From Methanobacterium sp. UBA410 (lineage in GTDB: Archaea > Methanobacteriota > Methanobacteria > Methanobacteriales > Methanobacteriaceae): a DNA stretch of 60,131 nt. The first letter of the stretch is position 1. Every line of letters begins with the position of its first letter. Below are positions 9,387 through 17,789 of this stretch, piece after piece. The translations under genes were made by a program, and so were the position numbers. The DNA lies in assembly GCA_002498385.1 (NCBI GenBank), contig DAHH01000016.1:214238-274368 (forward strand), written 5' to 3'. Under the pieces are notes generated by a model. That model had not been told where the DNA came from. It saw only the letters and a list, made by a program, of their open reading frames with translations, and searched no databases.

Positions 9387-9773
9387 ATGGCTATATGGCA
9401 AGGAAAATCATTAAGAAAACCAAGTGGTGCACGCGCAATACAGAACAGAAACAAAAGAAACGCTGAATTCGGAAGAGACCCTGCAGAGACCAAAATTGGA
9501 GATAAAAGGGTTAAAAAAATCCGAACAAAAGGTGGTAACGAGAAAATAAGGCTTACAAACGCCAACAAAATCAACGTTGTGGATCCTAAAAACAACAAGG
9601 TTCAGGTTACAGAAATCCTTAACGTTGTTGAAAACAGTGCAAACAGCCACTTTGTAAGGCGTAACATCATAACCAAAGGCGCTGTAGTCGACACAGGCCT
9701 TGGAAAAGCCAAAGTCACATCAAGGCCAGGACAGGACGGTATTGTAAATGGTGTGCTTGTTGAACAAGAATGA
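9387..9773 (+). CDS. rps8e: 30S ribosomal protein S8e
   Basis: This 128-residue protein is archaeal S8e, a small-subunit protein. The start MAIWQGKSLRKPSGARAI is diagnostic. It continues with KNKRNAEFGRDP-type basic sequence, a core around VKKIRTKGGNEKIRL and a C-terminal beta region TKGAVVDTGLGKAKVTSRPG. A GAGGTGA ribosome site precedes the ATG. Its stop overlaps the start of polB2 by four bases (ATGA), so the two are translationally coupled. As I recall, Methanothermobacter has the same pair (MTH207/MTH208). Confidence 0.97.
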   Translation: MAIWQGKSLRKPSGARAIQNRNKRNAEFGRDPAETKIGDKRVKKIRTKGGNEKIRLTNANKINVVDPKNNKVQVTEILNVVENSANSHFVRRNIITKGAVVDTGLGKAKVTSRPGQDGIVNGVLVEQE

Positions 9774-10420
9774 ATAAAGAAGAAATATTAAAAAAAGTGG
9801 ACGAATTCCTCGGGGATGTGAATAAAAACCTCCCTGAAGGAATGGAACTTGAATATGAAGGATTCTATGAAAGGGGCTTCTTTGTAACCAAAAAAAGATA
9901 CGCTCTCATAGAAAACAACAACATAGTTGTAAAGGGCTTAGAACTTGTAAGACGCGACTGGGCACCTGTAGCTAAAAAAACACAGGAAAGAGTTCTGAGG
10001 GCTATACTTGAGGATGCATCTCCTAAAAAAGCTGCCAATATCGTCAAAAGTGTTATTGATGAAATAAAAAACGGTAACATAGCCCTGGAGGATCTTGTTA
10101 TACATACCCAGCTTACAAAAAACCCAGATCAATACGTTCAAAGGGCTCCCCATGTCATGGCTGCAAGAAAAGCCATTGAACGAGGTAGGAAGGTTGGTCC
10201 AGGGTCAATAATAAGATACGTTGTTGTAAAGGGGAGAAAATCCATAAGCCAGCGTGCAGAACCCATAGAGGACGTTGATGTTTCAAACTACGATCCAAGT
10301 TACTACATAGAAAATCAGGTTTTACCCGCTGTTTCAAGAATAATAAATTCCATTGGTTATTCAGAAGAAGAAATAATGCAAAAAGAAAAACAGAGCAGCC
10401 TTGATGCATTTTTCAATTAA
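9770..10420 (+). CDS. polB2: Split family B DNA polymerase, C-terminal subunit PolB2
   Basis: This 216-residue protein is not a whole polymerase but the C-terminal palm end and thumb of a family B enzyme. It has FFVTKKRYALI (the KKRY motif), VKGLELVRRDWAPVAKK and the thumb IRYVVVKGRKSISQRAEPIE. It ends with the PCNA-binding PIP box QSSLDAFF. The exonuclease and the catalytic DTD are absent and must be supplied by PolB1, encoded outside this window, as in the split enzyme of Methanothermobacter. The gene overlaps rps8e by four bases. It is a strong taxonomic marker for Methanobacteriales. Confidence 0.95.
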   Translation: MNKEEILKKVDEFLGDVNKNLPEGMELEYEGFYERGFFVTKKRYALIENNNIVVKGLELVRRDWAPVAKKTQERVLRAILEDASPKKAANIVKSVIDEIKNGNIALEDLVIHTQLTKNPDQYVQRAPHVMAARKAIERGRKVGPGSIIRYVVVKGRKSISQRAEPIEDVDVSNYDPSYYIENQVLPAVSRIINSIGYSEEEIMQKEKQSSLDAFFN

Positions 10421-10514
10421 GAGAGTTTTTCAATTAAGAGATCTTCAACACACTAAATTCAACACACTGAAAACCACTAAATCAATCATTTTTCATGCGT
10501 CCTTCTTAATTTTT

Positions 10515-10548
10515 TGTTGACTGGAATGTTCTGTTGACTGGAATGTTC
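10515..10548. repeat. Two tandem copies of a 17-bp unit
   Basis: TGTTGACTGGAATGTTC occurs twice without interruption downstream of polB2. Confidence 0.95.
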
Positions 10549-10630
10549 TTTTGTTGAGTAGGATATTTTTGTTGAACGGATATAATACTTTCATAAATTT
10601 TTATTTTAAAAACTTTATTCTAAAAGCATA

Positions 10631-10678
10631 ATTCTTTTAATGGATAATTCTTTTAATGGATAATTCTTTTAATGGATA
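10631..10678. repeat. Three tandem copies of a 16-bp unit
   Basis: ATTCTTTTAATGGATA occurs three times head to tail with no mismatches. Confidence 0.97.
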
Positions 10679-10703
10679 TTTTTTTGTTTTAAAAACATGT
10701 TTA

Positions 10704-10743
10704 TTAATATTCAGACAAAGAAGTTAATATTCAGACAAAGAAG
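10704..10743. repeat. Two tandem copies of a 20-bp unit
   Basis: TTAATATTCAGACAAAGAAG is perfectly duplicated. The unit is unrelated to the neighbouring 16- and 17-bp repeats. Confidence 0.97.
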
Positions 10744-10841
10744 TTGATCCTGAAAAATTTTATTAATTAATTTTAAATAAAAGACCATGAAATATTAATT
10801 CAGGGTGTGGATATTTTACATGTAAAATATTTGGTGTAAAT

Positions 10842-11522
10842 ATGATAAAAGCTGTTTTTTTTGATATTGACGATACATTATACGACACTTCCAGCTTTGC
10901 AAAGCTTGCAAGAAGGGCTGCCATCAACGCCATGATCGATGCCGGTCTTCCACTGGAATTCAACGAAGCCTACCAACTTTTAACTGAAATAATAAAGGAA
11001 AAGGGTTCTAATTATAATAAACATTTCAACATCTTAACAAAACGCGTTTTTGGTGAAGAGAAACCGCTTTTAATAGCTCTTGGAATGATAACTTACCACA
11101 ACGTGAAATTCGCTCTTTTAAGAGTATTTCCAAACACCATATCCACGTTGATCTACCTTAAAAGTCAGGGATACCATCTGGGAGTGATTTCAAATGGTAT
11201 AACCATAAAACAATGGGAAAAACTCATACGACTTGGCCTTCACCACTTCTTCGATGAGGTTATAACCTCGCAGGAGGCAGGAGTTGAAAAACCAGACAAA
11301 AAGATATTCGAGCTTGCAATAAACAAGATGGGATGCAAACCTGAAAAATCTGTTATGATCGGCAACAACTTTCAAGATGATATTTTAGGTGCAGTAAATG
11401 CTGGAATGTCCGCAATACTTGTAAACTCAGAATTAACAGAATCTGAAAGAGAATACATAAAAAAAGAGCATTTAGAGTTGGATGTTATAAAGGATCTGGA
11501 CGATGTTAAGAACATACTGTAA
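10842..11522 (+). CDS. HAD superfamily hydrolase (archaeal subfamily I)
   Basis: This 226-residue haloacid-dehalogenase-type phosphatase has all motifs: nucleophile FFDIDDTLYD (motif I), SNGITIKQWEKL (motif II), the lysine in EAGVEKPDKKIFELAI (motif III) and VMIGNNFQDDILGAVNAGM (motif IV). It resembles the archaeal HAD group often annotated as glyceraldehyde-3-phosphate phosphatase-like; the substrate cannot be deduced. The start has GGTG at suitable spacing. The last six codons and the stop are duplicated just downstream with a 21-bp period, leaving the protein intact. Confidence 0.9.
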   Translation: MIKAVFFDIDDTLYDTSSFAKLARRAAINAMIDAGLPLEFNEAYQLLTEIIKEKGSNYNKHFNILTKRVFGEEKPLLIALGMITYHNVKFALLRVFPNTISTLIYLKSQGYHLGVISNGITIKQWEKLIRLGLHHFFDEVITSQEAGVEKPDKKIFELAINKMGCKPEKSVMIGNNFQDDILGAVNAGMSAILVNSELTESEREYIKKEHLELDVIKDLDDVKNIL

Positions 11523-11545
11523 AGGTTTAAGAACATACTGTAAAG
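11506..11545. repeat. Duplicated gene end, 21-bp period
   Basis: TTAAGAACATACTGTAAAG occurs at 11506-11524 and again at 11527-11545. The first copy includes the stop codon of the HAD gene, so the duplication reaches into coding sequence. Confidence 0.93.
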
Positions 11546-11745
11546 ATTTAACGTTATAAATGCACTTAAACTTAAATCCAACAAATTTTAAAACAAAATT
11601 TTCATTTTTTTAAAGACGATCTTGGTTGGGTCAGGAATGATCCCGGTTGAAGTCAAAAATTTTTATTTTTAAATCATAATTTTAAATCAAAAAATAGTTT
11701 AGGGTAATGCCACCAACTATCCATTATCTTAGAACAGGTGTTAAA

Positions 11746-13293
11746 ATGAGCTACTATCATGACTCCAAAATGGAAAAGATTTTTGATATTCTCAAGCAGC
11801 CCAGATCCCTTGAAGAACTGCAGCTTCCAGACACATTCATAGACGGCTTGATTTTGAAGATCGTTTCAAGCTACGGTACTGTGCAAACCAGTTCAATCAA
11901 TGAGATCACGGGATTGCACTGGGATATCCTCGAAGAAATCCTCAAAAAACTTGAAAAACAAGGTTTCTGTGCACAGGTGAGTGGTGGATTCCTATTTTCA
12001 AGTGTTAAATATAGCATAACAAAAAAGGGACATGAAAAAGCCAGGAGATTATCCGAAGAAAACCCCTATATGGGTGTTGCACCTGTTTCCTACGACGATT
12101 ACTATCAGATCATGGAAGCACAGCTTAAAAACAGGTACCCACTTATCATACCTCCAGAAGTAGTGGAAAAAACCTTTAGAAATGTTGTGGGTGTTGAGTA
12201 TGCAAGGGAATCCCTTGTTGAGGCATGCATAATTGGAAAGGGGATATTTGTTTATGGAGCACCTGGAACTGGAAAAACCTTCCTCGTGAGTAAGATGCCC
12301 AATCTTTTACCTCCAATTGTAATTCCAAAGTTCATAGAATTTGGGGGAAAGGTCATCCAGATCTACGACTCGGATTTCCATAAAAAATGCAGAGAACAGC
12401 CAGATGACCTCCGTTGGGTTAAAATATACGCACCATTTGTACTTACAGGTGCTGAACTCACTTTAAACAAGCTTGAAACCAATTACAACCCGAATAAAGG
12501 TGTTTATGAAACGTCTCCAATAATAAAGGCAAACGGAGGAGTTCTCCTAATTGACGACCTTGGAAGACAGAGGGATGATCACAAACTGATCTTGAACAGG
12601 TTAATTGTACCCATGGAAAATAAAAAGGATGTTCTCTACGTCAAAGGAATTCCCGTGATCTTCCACAGCCACTTCATACCTGTCTTTTCAACCAACCTTG
12701 ATGTAAGCATCATGGACGAAGCCCACCTTCGAAGGGCACCCCTGCATGTTTTCCTTAAAAAACCTAAGCTCAGTGATGTTGTAGAGGTCTTCAGGTTAAA
12801 CATGGATGCTATTCATGAAGAATATAATGCTGATATTTTAAAAAGATTTGTAAAAGTGTATGAAAGCAAAGAAAATGGTGGTGAAGGTCTTAAACCAAGT
12901 TTTGCCCATGCAAGAGACCTTGCACAGATAACCCAAGCCGTCCGTATAAACAAGGGAAAAGACCACATAGATACTGAAATTCTTGAGGAAGCACTTCAAA
13001 AACATGTTCTGATTGCACTTCAAAGAATGAACATTGACATAGCTCAGGTGGCCAGAAAGACCTGCACATTTCGCGTTGAAACTGCCCAGGTAACCAAGGC
13101 TTACAGGGCCCTCCTGAAATATGGTGCTAATGAAGTTTCACAAGAATCCAATGCAGTCCTTTTAGACATGGATGAAGGCATAACACCTGTTCAAATTGCA
13201 AAATATTTAAACAATAAGGATATTAAGGTGGATAGAATAGATTTAATTGCAGAATCAAAAAAAGAACTACGTAAAACAATTCTTGAATCATAA
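11746..13293 (+). CDS. AAA-type ATPase with N-terminal winged-helix domain
   Basis: This 515-residue protein starts with a probable winged helix-turn-helix (about residues 15-90, ending SSVKYSITKKGHEKARRLS). A AAA ATPase core follows, with Walker A VYGAPGTGKTFL near residues 169-180, Walker B GGVLLIDDLGRQ and a sensor FSTNLD, then AHLRRAPLHVFLKKP and a C-terminal helical region. It resembles ATPases described as predicted chaperone-like ATPases associated with Flp/type IV pilus loci. No pilus genes are present here, so the role stays open. The ATG at 11746, preceded by AGGTG, is chosen over an upstream in-frame ATG at 11707 that lacks a ribosome site. Confidence 0.85.
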   Translation: MSYYHDSKMEKIFDILKQPRSLEELQLPDTFIDGLILKIVSSYGTVQTSSINEITGLHWDILEEILKKLEKQGFCAQVSGGFLFSSVKYSITKKGHEKARRLSEENPYMGVAPVSYDDYYQIMEAQLKNRYPLIIPPEVVEKTFRNVVGVEYARESLVEACIIGKGIFVYGAPGTGKTFLVSKMPNLLPPIVIPKFIEFGGKVIQIYDSDFHKKCREQPDDLRWVKIYAPFVLTGAELTLNKLETNYNPNKGVYETSPIIKANGGVLLIDDLGRQRDDHKLILNRLIVPMENKKDVLYVKGIPVIFHSHFIPVFSTNLDVSIMDEAHLRRAPLHVFLKKPKLSDVVEVFRLNMDAIHEEYNADILKRFVKVYESKENGGEGLKPSFAHARDLAQITQAVRINKGKDHIDTEILEEALQKHVLIALQRMNIDIAQVARKTCTFRVETAQVTKAYRALLKYGANEVSQESNAVLLDMDEGITPVQIAKYLNNKDIKVDRIDLIAESKKELRKTILES

Positions 13294-13625
13294 TTTTCGG
13301 ATTGAATCATAGCTTCTGGAGCAGAAATGGTAAAGTTCAAATAACATCGAAACATATATGTCTATTATATAAGGTTACTAAACAGCGTTAGCAATCCACG
13401 AATATTTATGATGAACAATTTTTATGATACAAGTTGTTGTTAAATGACCCTTCCAGTTTTAATCTATGCAGATTTTGAATCACGATTGTTTTTTGTAAGT
13501 TGAACCACAAGTTGAGCTCGCTTGCCTAAACAGTGCAAATTTCACAGTTTATGGATAAACAGAAAACAGTAACAAACAGAAAACAGTAACAAAACATTAA
13601 ATAAAAATAAACGGAGAACAATAAA
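13294..13625. other. Intergenic region upstream of the sortase gene
   Basis: This 332-base AT-rich spacer carries an ATATATG/TTATATAAGG stretch near 13353-13375 that may be a TATA element. A 17-bp perfect tandem duplication (AACAGAAAACAGTAACA) lies at 13558-13591, just before the start codon. No ORF or RNA gene was recognised. Confidence 0.6.
13558..13591. repeat. Two tandem copies of a 17-bp unit
   Basis: AACAGAAAACAGTAACA is perfectly duplicated about 35 bases before the sortase start codon. Confidence 0.95.
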
Positions 13626-14585
13626 TTGAAACAGTATTTCTACTTAATTTCAGTTATACTTCTTGTGGTGGCTGCAGCTGCAGTTTTTACATATGAAAAC
13701 AGTTCAGTGCAAAAAAATTATTTTGACAATGGTGAAATTTCCTTTGATTACCCGGCAAACTGGCAGAGCGTTGCAGTTAAATACTCTCAGGTTGCTTCGT
13801 TCACAGATCCAGAGTCCAGCCTTAACGTGACTGTCAGCAGACAGCCAACACCAGGGGATTACAGTTTAAACAACTTCACGTTAAACTTTACGGGAGATAA
13901 TTCCAGTTTTAAACTGGTTTCATCTGAAAACATCACTGTGTCTGGAATGAATGCCCATGAAAATATTTACAAGGTCAATTTAAATGGTTCTTCCCTTGAT
14001 GATGAGGAGATCTGGATTGAGAACAATGGAGTCTTGTACAGCATAATATGCACAGCACCAACTAAATCTGGCCTTTTTGGTGATGAATCACAACTTAAAA
14101 ATTCTAAAAACAGTGCTGCAATTGATCTAATCACCAAGAGTTTCAGTATAAACACTTCCAGCATAAAAAACTCAAGTTCACCCTTCTGGGGGAAAATTTC
14201 AATTCCAAGCATTAATGCAAACTGGGGAATACGTTCAGACACTGTGAATGCATATAACTCAACTTATCACTTACCTGTAAGTTATTATCCTGGTGAAAAT
14301 GGAGTTTGTGGTATTTTAGGACATCACACCATGTTTTCAGCCCCATTCAGTAGAATTGATGAACTTAAAACAGGAGATACAGTGATAATAACCGATTTCT
14401 TGAGCCAAAAGGTGTACACTTACACTGTCACATCAAATGGAGACATCAAATGGGATTATAAAACAAATCCTATACAATTTAATGGCGGAACCCAGGAACT
14501 GACCCTTGTAACATGTTGGCCACCAGGCAGGCAAGAAGGTGCCTTTATGATACACTGCAAACTCAGCTCAGTGCAGCTGATTTAA
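13626..14585 (+). CDS. Membrane-anchored sortase with PsbP-like N-terminal domain
   Basis: This 319-residue exported protein has an N-terminal signal or anchor helix (about 5-24). Residues ~32-175 form a PsbP-like domain (ISFDYPANWQSV...TVSRQPTP; NITVSGMNAHENIYKV; VLYSIICTAPT). Residues ~186-316 form a sortase domain with KISIPSINANWGI, the catalytic histidine in GILGHHTMFSAPF (H233/H234), the nucleophilic cysteine in LTLVTCWPPG (C297) and a nearby arginine R302. Sortases are Cys transpeptidases that attach secreted proteins to wall polymers. The organism's wall should be pseudomurein (see 52-60 kb), so this could anchor proteins there. The start is TTG, and several N-x-S/T sites suggest glycosylation. 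Confidence 0.85.
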   Translation: MKQYFYLISVILLVVAAAAVFTYENSSVQKNYFDNGEISFDYPANWQSVAVKYSQVASFTDPESSLNVTVSRQPTPGDYSLNNFTLNFTGDNSSFKLVSSENITVSGMNAHENIYKVNLNGSSLDDEEIWIENNGVLYSIICTAPTKSGLFGDESQLKNSKNSAAIDLITKSFSINTSSIKNSSSPFWGKISIPSINANWGIRSDTVNAYNSTYHLPVSYYPGENGVCGILGHHTMFSAPFSRIDELKTGDTVIITDFLSQKVYTYTVTSNGDIKWDYKTNPIQFNGGTQELTLVTCWPPGRQEGAFMIHCKLSSVQLI

Positions 14586-14806
14586 TTTGTAACAAAAACT
14601 GATTTAATTTGTAAAAAATTTAATTAAAACAAAATTTATATGAAGTATACATGAACTAGTAATGAAGAATCATGTAATGAAGAATCACTGATCTTAAAAC
14701 AATCAGAGATGAGTGGTTTGGTTTACGAGCTTGTATCAAAAATCATAAGTATCTTTAAGGATCTTGGAATCATGGAGATCCATAAAATTCATAGAAGTGA
14801 TAAAAA

Positions 14807-14992
14807 ATGGTAGATTCATCTGTTATACTGTACTCCCACATAATCCCCCCAATTGTTGCATTTATAAGCGTCCTACTCATATGTTCTGGAATAATGGACA
14901 GAAAAACACCTTATACTATCCTAGGCGTGCTCTTATTTTTTGCAGGAGGACTGCTGCCCTTCGTGGTACTGCCATTTGTTTTAGGGGGCTGA
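14807..14992 (+). CDS. Small membrane protein next to the sortase
   Basis: This 61-residue protein has two strongly hydrophobic helices: IIPPIVAFISVLLICSGIM and TILGVLLFFAGGLLPFVVLP. A short polar loop lies between them and there is no cytoplasmic domain. GAAGTGA at 14794-14800 precedes the ATG with good spacing. Length, composition and ribosome site favour a real gene over a chance frame, and it is cleaner than the overlapping longer frame in the same DNA. Function is unknown; its position after the sortase is suggestive only. Confidence 0.6.
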   Translation: MVDSSVILYSHIIPPIVAFISVLLICSGIMDRKTPYTILGVLLFFAGGLLPFVVLPFVLGG

Positions 14993-15058
14993 TAAAAACC
15001 CAACTATTCAAGTGGCATTCAACAAAATTTTTTATCAAAGAACTTTTTTTATCAAAGA

Positions 15059-15091
15059 ACTAGAGACTTATTGAAACTAGAGACTTATTGA
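15059..15091. repeat. Tandem duplication, 17-bp period
   Basis: ACTAGAGACTTATTGA occurs at 15059-15074 and 15076-15091. A separate ATCAAAGAACT duplication lies just before it (about 15033-15060). Confidence 0.9.
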
Positions 15092-15234
15092 TCATTAGAG
15101 TTTACTACTGATTTTTTTCTCAGCAAATTTTCAGGTTAACCAAAAAGTTAAAATAACAAATTCAAAATAAAGTTTAAAATCCTTTAAAATCAAAATTAGA
15201 TAATTATAATTAAAAATCAACTATTTCAGAGTTA

Positions 15235-16131
15235 CTAATCTTTAACTTTTTTGAGTCTACCCTCAATGGTATCCCTGTTTCCACAAAACACACCCTTACC
15301 TTCAAGTTTTATTGTTGATGCCATGGAAGCGAAGTTGCCACAGATTTCTGGATCAGATGTTTCCATCCTTTTAATTACATAGGCGGCCATGAATGTATCA
15401 CCCAATCCCGTTGGATCCATTGTTTGCTTGGGGATAAATGCAGGGATTTCATATATATCATCAGTTTTCCCTGAATATACAATGGCCCCTGTATCTCCTT
15501 TTGTTATTATAACTTCATCTGGTCCAAAACCTGCCAGAGTTTTTGCAACATCCGTAAGTTCATGGATGTGGGTGCCCAGTATCACCCTTGCCTCCATTTC
15601 ATCAAGGAATATACCATCAAAAAACTTCAAAAATTCCTGAAAGTTATTCCACGGTTTTAAAAAAACTTTAAAACCATTTAAATGCCTTAAGTAGCCCTGT
15701 ACGCCAGCATAAATAGGGATCTGGAACTGGGACAGGTATTCAACTGTTTCAACCGGAAGATCAAATGGTGAAAGTGGTGACAACAAAAATGCATCAAAGG
15801 ATTTAAAATCTAATTCAGGAATATTATCCGGATTTATAGGATTAACAGGAATATTTGCCCTTTGTATCCTGTGATTCGGGTCATGGTTCGGATATATGTT
15901 TTTAAACTTCATGGTTTTATCCACAAAAACCGGGAAAACCTGAACATCATCAGGAAAGGCATTTAAAAGACTTTCATCCTCTTTTGAAACTGTTACAACT
16001 GCAGTTGTATCTATTCCTAAGTTTGAAAGCATTGCTGCCTGGTAATGTACTGCTCCACCTGTTGAATGGCAGACAGCTTTCTCCCTCACAATTGTGTCCA
16101 TGGTTAAGGGGCCCATTATAAGAAACTTCAT
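15235..16131 (-). CDS. PfkB/ribokinase family carbohydrate kinase
   Basis: This 298-residue sugar or nucleoside kinase has the PfkB signature MDPTGLGDTFMAAYVIKR near residue 240, with the catalytic aspartate in GLGDTF. An N-terminal substrate region has CHSTGGAVHYQAAMLSNLG, and VIITKGDTGAIVYS is the typical strand before the nucleotide site. The substrate is not evident. The ATG has no clear ribosome site, so it may be leaderless. It lies 72 bases downstream of the HisA-like gene on the same strand. Confidence 0.88.
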   Translation of the reverse strand: MKFLIMGPLTMDTIVREKAVCHSTGGAVHYQAAMLSNLGIDTTAVVTVSKEDESLLNAFPDDVQVFPVFVDKTMKFKNIYPNHDPNHRIQRANIPVNPINPDNIPELDFKSFDAFLLSPLSPFDLPVETVEYLSQFQIPIYAGVQGYLRHLNGFKVFLKPWNNFQEFLKFFDGIFLDEMEARVILGTHIHELTDVAKTLAGFGPDEVIITKGDTGAIVYSGKTDDIYEIPAFIPKQTMDPTGLGDTFMAAYVIKRMETSDPEICGNFASMASTIKLEGKGVFCGNRDTIEGRLKKVKD

Positions 16132-16203
16132 GTCTTTATCTTATGTTAGGGCACTATTAAAACTTTTAAAATTTGAACACACTTAAAAATCATCCCCCTC
16201 AAA

Positions 16204-16887
16204 TCAATCAAAGCTGTGTTTTATTTTACCACCATGAAGTGCTGAGCCAACAAGAAACTTTTCAAATCCCAGACTGGAAAGCATTTCAATGTCCTCATCT
16301 CGGATACCTCCTCCAAGGATTATTGAGGTTTTAAGATTACTTAATTTGGATATTAATTTTTTATCAACTCCTTTTTCTGTTCCAACCCGTGAAATATCAA
16401 GTAAAATAGTTTCCTTCGGATTTAACTCTGTTAATTTATCCATTAACTCATTTAAATCAAGTTTTATATGTTTACTCAGTACATGGTTGTTTTTGATATC
16501 CACGCTCAAAACTAAGCTTTTTTTAGGAAGTTTAAATATTTCATCAAGGTATTTAAGGCTTCTAAGAGTTTCTGTTGCAATTATAACCTTGTTTGCAACC
16601 TTTAAAACTTTTTCAACACCATTAACATCCCCAGCACCGGCATCAAGCATCACTGGAAGTATCTCATTCACCTGTTTTACAAGTTGAAGGTTCGATCCTT
16701 CGCCCTCAATTGCATCCAGATCTGCAATGTACATTCGCCTGGCTCCAGCATTTTTTAAGGCTCCTGCAATTTTCACTGGATCTGATGAACCGCTGAAAAC
16801 AGTTTTAAGGGGTTTGTACGTTTTTCGCATTCCTGATTTACCTGAAACTGCATTTCCATTTTTTATATCCAACACTGGGATTATCAT
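16204..16887 (-). CDS. HisA/HisF-related TIM-barrel protein
   Basis: This 227-residue (beta/alpha)8 protein is related to HisA/HisF but belongs to the separate archaeal/methylotroph HisA-F-related family rather than histidine biosynthesis. MIIPVLDIKNGNAVSGKSG replaces the HisA start, and DAGAGDVNGVEKVLKVA and SIILGGGIRDEDIEMLSSLG form the phosphate-binding half. In some C1-metabolism clusters relatives sit near methanopterin genes, but the reaction is not known to me. The ATG at 16887 has GTGGAG eight bases upstream; the ATG at 16911 has none. Confidence 0.8.
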   Translation of the reverse strand: MIIPVLDIKNGNAVSGKSGMRKTYKPLKTVFSGSSDPVKIAGALKNAGARRMYIADLDAIEGEGSNLQLVKQVNEILPVMLDAGAGDVNGVEKVLKVANKVIIATETLRSLKYLDEIFKLPKKSLVLSVDIKNNHVLSKHIKLDLNELMDKLTELNPKETILLDISRVGTEKGVDKKLISKLSNLKTSIILGGGIRDEDIEMLSSLGFEKFLVGSALHGGKIKHSFD

Positions 16888-17161
16888 ATTGTTTGCTCCA
16901 CAAAATTTCATAGATAGCTATGAAGGGCCTGGATAAAAAAATTAACGCAAGGTTAAATGGACGGATAAAAAAAAATAGTTAAAAAATTAAGAAATAACTA
17001 AAAAAATACAACTAAATGACCTAACTAAATAGTTAAAAAAATATAAAATATATATAAAAGAAAACTAATTGAAAAAAATTGGATCAATTAAAAAAAGTGT
17101 TGATGAGTTAACTGGTGATCAGTTAACTCCTGAAACTTTTGACTCAGAGTATCGTTTTTTT

Positions 17162-17425
17162 TTAGAGCCCTTCAACAAAGTTATCAATCGCTTTCAGGGC
17201 ATGAGAAGCTGCTTCATCAGCTATACTTTCATCTGCAGAGGATAGATCGTCCAGGAGAATTTCAACAGTGACATCAACGTCGAGTCCACTTTCATGATGG
17301 AGTTCCACATTTATGTCAAGGTCTACAACCTCTTTTTTGGAAATTTTTGAAAAGATAAAGTTTTCTGCAGCATCAGCTGCAAGTTCTGATATCTTATCAA
17401 GCTCCTGGTCTGTGAGTTTCCTCAA
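17162..17425 (-). CDS. DUF3194 family protein
   Basis: This 87-residue acidic protein matches the small archaeal DUF3194 family, typically encoded next to prefoldin beta and KEOPS Pcc1 as here. It has a helical start (LTDQELDKISELAADAAENF), a strand pair VVDLDINVELHHESGLDVDVTV and a C-terminal helix ADEAASHALKAIDNFVEGL. Function is unknown. The start is TTG, with only a weak AGGGAT upstream, seven bases after the prefoldin stop. It is the last gene of the RNA/protein quality-control string. Confidence 0.85.
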   Translation of the reverse strand: MRKLTDQELDKISELAADAAENFIFSKISKKEVVDLDINVELHHESGLDVDVTVEILLDDLSSADESIADEAASHALKAIDNFVEGL

Positions 17426-17432
17426 ATTAATC

Positions 17433-17789
17433 TTATCCCTGAGTTAATCCAGCATTCTTCATTGCTTCCTGAAGAGATGTCTGCATTTCCTGAAGCCTGC
17501 CCATTATGCGGTCTTCCTGACGTTTAACTGTCTTTTCACGAAGCTGGAGTGTTTCAACCTTATCTTCAAGTTCCTGGGTTAGTTCAGTTTTATCTGATTT
17601 TATAAGCAAGTTTCCAGCGGTTTTGTAGACTTCACCGTTTTCTTCAACTTTATTCAGTTCTTCAAGCGCCTTCTCAGTTTCCTTTATCTGAAGTTCAACA
17701 TTCTGTTTCTGCATTGAAATTGCCTGTGCCTGCTGCTGTACCTGCTGGAATTGAGTTAACTGATGCTGGATATTTTGTGGAATTTCCAT
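17433..17789 (-). CDS. pfdB: Prefoldin subunit beta
   Basis: This 118-residue protein is the beta subunit of the archaeal hexameric prefoldin (alpha2 beta4), a jellyfish-shaped holdase that passes unfolded proteins to the thermosome. It is almost wholly coiled coil: MEIPQNIQHQLTQFQQVQQQ at the start, then the central beta hairpin VYKTAGNLLIKSDKTEL and a second coil ending MQTSLQEAMKNAG. GAGGTGATAAA before the ATG at 17789 fixes the start, though the frame stays open upstream. Confidence 0.95.
   Translation of the reverse strand: MEIPQNIQHQLTQFQQVQQQAQAISMQKQNVELQIKETEKALEELNKVEENGEVYKTAGNLLIKSDKTELTQELEDKVETLQLREKTVKRQEDRIMGRLQEMQTSLQEAMKNAGLTQG

Larger units (their letters stand above)
10421..10841. 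other. Intergenic region rich in short tandem duplications
   Basis: This AT-rich spacer separates polB2 from the HAD hydrolase gene. It holds three independent tandem duplications: 17 bp x2 at 10515-10548, 16 bp x3 at 10631-10678 and 20 bp x2 at 10704-10743. A TATA-like TTTAAATA at 10772-10779 sits at a plausible distance from the HAD start. No ORF or RNA gene was seen. Confidence 0.75.

Noticed and set aside
13400..13500. C/D-box small RNA suggested by ATGATGA near 13408
   Set aside because: No matching D box (CTGA) with a suitable guide length was found, so the C-box-like sequence is probably chance.
14764..15063. 99-residue plus-strand frame overlapping the small membrane protein
   Set aside because: It has no ribosome site and an erratic composition. 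The shorter 61-residue frame has clean helices and a ribosome site.
16204..16887. Histidine biosynthesis enzyme HisA
   Set aside because: The sequence departs from HisA at the N-terminus and catalytic loops, and there are no his genes nearby; it fits the HisA/HisF-related family better.
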